Assembly (NCBI GenBank): GCA_022482625.1
Contig: JAKVOU010000001.1
Location: 682,001-746,000, forward strand
Origin: Spirochaetia bacterium
GTDB lineage: Bacteria > Spirochaetota > Spirochaetia > Sphaerochaetales > Sphaerochaetaceae
DNA length: 64,000 nucleotides
Direction of reading: 5' to 3'
In this document: in pieces, positions 61,336 through 64,000 of the stretch
Layout: each line of letters starts with the position of its first letter
How positions within the stretch are numbered: position 1 is the stretch's first letter
Position numbers and translations under genes: made by a program
Notes under the pieces: model-generated
Seen by the model: the letters and a program-made list of their open reading frames with translations, nothing else
What the model was told of the DNA's origin: nothing
Database searches by the model: none

Positions 61336-62327
61336 AAAAAGCAGTAACAACCATCGTAATCATTGCGGTCATCGTCATCATATTTCTTCTGCTCGGGCCT
61401 TTCTACATCCTTAATGAAGGTGAACAGTCAGTTGTGACAAGATTCGGCAAGATTGTCGATACCCAAACGGAAGCAGGTCTCAAGTTCAAGATGCCGATGA
61501 TAGACAACGTCGTTGTCTATCCTAAGAAAGTCATGAGCTGGGACGGTGAAGCACAGAGGATCCCGACAAAGGAAAACCAATTCATATGGGTTGATACAAC
61601 AGCCAGATGGATCATCAGTAATCCAGCAAAATACTATGAGTCGGTCACTACGCTGGCAGGTGGTATCTCAAAGCTGAATGATATCCTTGACTCTACAGTC
61701 AGGACCATCATCAGTGAGAATTACCTCAATGAGGCAGTAAGGAATTCAAACCAGATCAATGACATCAAGGTAGATGAGACAGTGCAGAATGTGGAAAACC
61801 TCCAGGATGCAGAAAACCTCAGATCCCTTACCCAAACAAAATCACTGCAGGAAAACATCAAGATAGGACGTGAGGGTCTCTCTCAGGAAATGTACAAGAT
61901 GGCCAGTGAATTCACCTCCGCCTATGGCATCAAAGTGATTGATATCATCATCAGACAGATCCGTTACAGTGATGATCTGACCCAATCAGTCTATCAGAGG
62001 ATGATCAAGGAAAGGAATCAGATTGCTGAAGCATACCGGTCCTATGGGCAAGGCCAGCTGGCCCAATGGGAAGGCAAGACAGAAAGCGAACAGAAGAACA
62101 TCATTTCCACGGCTTATGCTGAAAGTGAAAAAATCAAAGGTGTTGCAGATGCAAAAGCTACACAGATTTACGCTGATGCATATGACCAGGATCCTAAGTT
62201 CTTCCTGCTGTGGAGAACCCTTGAATCCTACAAGAAGACAATACCTGACCTGAAGAAGATCCTGTCAACGAACATGGACTACTTCAAGTTGATGTATACG
62301 CCGACATGGCAACCGGACAGCAAATAA
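61332..62327 (+). CDS. hflC: HflC, membrane protease modulator
   Basis: Partner of HflK. The 331-residue protein has an N-terminal membrane helix at about 5-25 and a band-7 domain with VVTRFGKIVDTQTEAGLKFKMPMID near 36-60. The C-terminal part RMIKERNQIAEAYRSYGQGQ is the coiled segment typical of HflC. The start overlaps the hflK stop and has GGAGG directly upstream. A terminator lies 20 nt after the stop. ftsH is not in the window. Confidence 0.94.
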   Translation: MKKAVTTIVIIAVIVIIFLLLGPFYILNEGEQSVVTRFGKIVDTQTEAGLKFKMPMIDNVVVYPKKVMSWDGEAQRIPTKENQFIWVDTTARWIISNPAKYYESVTTLAGGISKLNDILDSTVRTIISENYLNEAVRNSNQINDIKVDETVQNVENLQDAENLRSLTQTKSLQENIKIGREGLSQEMYKMASEFTSAYGIKVIDIIIRQIRYSDDLTQSVYQRMIKERNQIAEAYRSYGQGQLAQWEGKTESEQKNIISTAYAESEKIKGVADAKATQIYADAYDQDPKFFLLWRTLESYKKTIPDLKKILSTNMDYFKLMYTPTWQPDSK

Positions 62328-62347
62328 AACCTATCCGATTTGCATCA

Positions 62348-62379
62348 AAAAGCTGCATCCGACCAAGGATGCAGCTTTT
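62348..62379. terminator. Bidirectional terminator after hflC
   Basis: AAAAGCTGCATCC (62348-62360) pairs perfectly with GGATGCAGCTTTT (62367-62379) around a six-base loop. T-runs follow on both strands, so it can serve hflC and the convergent small membrane-protein gene. Confidence 0.93.
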
Positions 62380-62398
62380 CTTATGCCTACTGCCTACT

Positions 62399-62719
62399 TT
62401 AGTTGCTTTTCTTCAAAAAATAGGCAACAGTCGGCATCAGTATATCTGCAACAATAGCAATGATGAACAATGGCGTCATTTTTCCTGTACCGATCCATTT
62501 GAACAACGTCATAAGTACGGCACCTGCACTGAAACAGCACCAGATGACAAACCCATCCTTATTGCCGCGAAGGAAAATGACCAAGCCTGTGACCATTCCG
62601 ATCTTTATCAAAATAAAAAGGACATTCAACGATACCGGTCCGATCGGATACAAAAGCACCGCTCCGGCAACTGCTGTTACAATAGAAATCCATAGCCATA
62701 CCTTCAACACACCATGCAT
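62399..62719 (-). CDS. Small membrane protein of unknown function
   Basis: A 106-residue protein with three or four hydrophobic segments (about 5-23, 30-49, 56-75 and 82-100) separated by very short loops. I do not recognise a family. The ATG at 62719 follows AAGGAGG by 8 nt, which supports a real gene. It is transcribed alone and ends at the bidirectional terminator shared with hflC. Confidence 0.65.
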   Translation of the reverse strand: MHGVLKVWLWISIVTAVAGAVLLYPIGPVSLNVLFILIKIGMVTGLVIFLRGNKDGFVIWCCFSAGAVLMTLFKWIGTGKMTPLFIIAIVADILMPTVAYFLKKSN

Positions 62720-62912
62720 AAGACGAACCTCCTTACATATTGAATTCTATTTTCAATAGTACTGCGTTCCTTAGCAAGAAACAATGCAATTACTTTCCAT
62801 ATAGACAATGATTACGCAAAAACATGCTGACTGCCCGTGATCTTTCAAATCGATTCTGCGATTGAAAAATCCCTGCAGTCAGCTACAGGCAGATAAAACC
62901 AGCAAAGGCTCC

Positions 62913-63776
62913 TTATCCCTTGACAGCTCCCGCTGTAAGTCCTTCGACCAATCTTTTCTGAAAAATATAAATAAGCACCAGCAGAGGAATGGTAACCACG
63001 ACAGATGCAGCCATTATTTCTCCGAAAGGTTCCTGCCTTGCAACAGTTCCGCTGAACAGTGCCATTGCAACAGGAACTGTCCTGGCGCTACTCTCAATGG
63101 AAGTAAACGTCAAAGCAAACAGATACTCGTTCCAAGCCGCAATAAAAGCCAGCAATCCTGTCGTTACCATTGCAGGAACAGTCAATGGCAGCAAAATCAT
63201 ATAAAAGGCTTGAAAATTGGTAGCACCGTCAACATTTGCAGCTTGCAAGAGAGAATCAGGAATTCCCTTGAAGAATGATGTCATGACCCAAATTGTAAAC
63301 GGCAATGTAAAGAGCATATAGGAAAGGATCATTGCAGGAATTGCATCTATATGCAATCTGTTGATGACCGAGTACAGTCCCGTCAAAACAGAAATCTGAG
63401 GAAACATTGTCATGGAAAGAATAAGATACAGACTGAACGTCTTGCCTTTGAATCGCAGCTTTCCCAAGGCAAAGGCAACAAAGGCACCGACCACAAGGCA
63501 GATCAAGGTAACTGAAATTGAGACAATAGCGGAATTCTTGATACCTCTGAGAAACGTAGCATTGCTGAACACAGCTTTGTAATTGATCAAAGAAGCCTTG
63601 GCTTCATGTGTAACAGGATCCCTTGGTATAAAAGTAGCCGGGGTCATCATAAGTTGTGATTCTGTCTTCAGTGAAGTAACAATCGTCCAATAGAATGGAA
63701 ATACCAGATAGAAAAACATGACTATAACCAATATCCAGAAAGCAATATGGCCTATTGTCTTTGATTTACTTTTCAT
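62913..63776 (-). CDS. Sugar ABC transporter permease, MalG-type
   Basis: The 287-residue protein is a binding-protein-dependent permease with six hydrophobic segments. The EAA loop that contacts the ATPase is visible as AANVDGATNFQAFYMILLPLTVPA at about 205-228, written here with a Asn-Val-Asp core in place of EAA. Carbohydrate-uptake permeases of the MalG/UgpE group have this look. GGAGG lies 8 nt before the ATG. Its start overlaps by 11 nt the end of the other permease gene, so the two form one operon. Confidence 0.9.
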   Translation of the reverse strand: MKSKSKTIGHIAFWILVIVMFFYLVFPFYWTIVTSLKTESQLMMTPATFIPRDPVTHEAKASLINYKAVFSNATFLRGIKNSAIVSISVTLICLVVGAFVAFALGKLRFKGKTFSLYLILSMTMFPQISVLTGLYSVINRLHIDAIPAMILSYMLFTLPFTIWVMTSFFKGIPDSLLQAANVDGATNFQAFYMILLPLTVPAMVTTGLLAFIAAWNEYLFALTFTSIESSARTVPVAMALFSGTVARQEPFGEIMAASVVVTIPLLVLIYIFQKRLVEGLTAGAVKG

Positions 63777-64000
63777 TTGCTACACCTCCTGAGATCCGGG
63801 TATAGATAATGATGAACAACAAGATGATAAAGAATATTACGACACTCGCAGCGGAAGAGTATCCCATCATCTTGTTGTCAATCAACTGATAATACGCGAA
63901 GGAAGCCATTGAATAGCGTTTCTGGGCAAAGACAATCTGGAACAAGTCAAACACACGCAAGGCATCCAAGGTCCTGAAGACCAAGGCAACCAGAAGTGTA
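63766..64000 (-). CDS. Sugar ABC transporter permease, MalF-type, 3' part
   Basis: Only the last 77 codons lie in the window, the gene continues beyond 64000. The part seen has the end of the EAA loop region (LVFRTLDALRVFDLFQIVFA) and the final two membrane helices of a MalF/UgpA-like permease. It overlaps the MalG-type gene by 11 nt and must be its partner in one heterodimeric channel. The substrate-binding protein and ATPase are not in the window. Confidence 0.85.
   Translation of the reverse strand, partial: TLLVALVFRTLDALRVFDLFQIVFAQKRYSMASFAYYQLIDNKMMGYSSAASVVIFFIILLFIIIYTRISGGVANEK

Noticed and set aside
1-64000. CRISPR arrays, tRNA or rRNA genes, prophage genes
   Set aside because: No regularly spaced direct repeats, no cloverleaf with CCA-type end and no phage structural genes were seen by reading; a tRNA search program was not available.

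Overview
The window looks like a chromosome segment of a host-associated or anaerobic spirochaete, most likely near Sphaerochaeta. The reasons are the order rpsB-tsf-frr-uppS-cdsA-dxr-rseP with no pyrH between tsf and frr (the order I recall from Treponema), a tiny bS22/COX24-like ribosomal gene, an XPB-type helicase with a partner protein, and a two-domain AroD-AroE enzyme. The genus is inference; no rRNA or tRNA gene was found. Genes are dense, strands alternate often, and many start sites overlap the previous stop (ATGA).

Layout. 1-3 kb: an outer-membrane protein gene split by a fresh ISL3-type insertion sequence. 3-5 kb: a HigB/HigA-peptidase toxin-antitoxin pair and a small P-loop kinase. 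5-7 kb: a MerR regulator and an Fe-S DUF362 protein whose upstream region holds a MerR-type promoter. 7.5-13.5 kb: two paralogous MFS carriers, an Old-Yellow-Enzyme/2-enoate-reductase-type flavoprotein and a divergent AraC regulator, probably one uptake-and-reduction unit. 13.7-18.4 kb: nitronate-monooxygenase-like enzyme, MFS and MATE exporters, GNAT protein. 18.3-28.6 kb: trmB-mfd, inositol-phosphatase-like protein, queuosine-precursor transporter with a structured leader RNA, an ACT protein paired with a P-loop NTPase, HD protein, nfo, nrdR and dgt. 28.6-36 kb: aroL-aroC, XPB helicase and partner, aroDE. 36-47 kb: ABC-F protein, maf, the rpsB-to-rseP operon and a radical SAM protein.

47-50.7 kb is a young accessory patch: two lipoprotein genes around a degraded copy of the dnaB 3' end, next to intact dnaB. 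The rpsF-ssb-rpsR-membrane protein-rplI-dnaB operon runs on the minus strand up to 54.9 kb, preceded by a leader region and the bS22-like gene. The end of the window holds murD, a frameshifted FemAB-like gene, metG, hflK-hflC, a small membrane protein and two sugar-ABC permease genes, the last cut by the window edge.

The most interesting observation is a 114-nt RNA that can fold into a closed multi-stem junction between a good promoter and the Shine-Dalgarno of the queuosine-precursor transporter gene (23932-24045, minus). One bulge can pair with the ribosome-binding site. I do not recognise it as any riboswitch class I know. Other points are the dnaB tail duplication, the insertion sequence that leaves a perfectly reconstructable target gene, and the operator-like repeats in the MerR and AraC regions.
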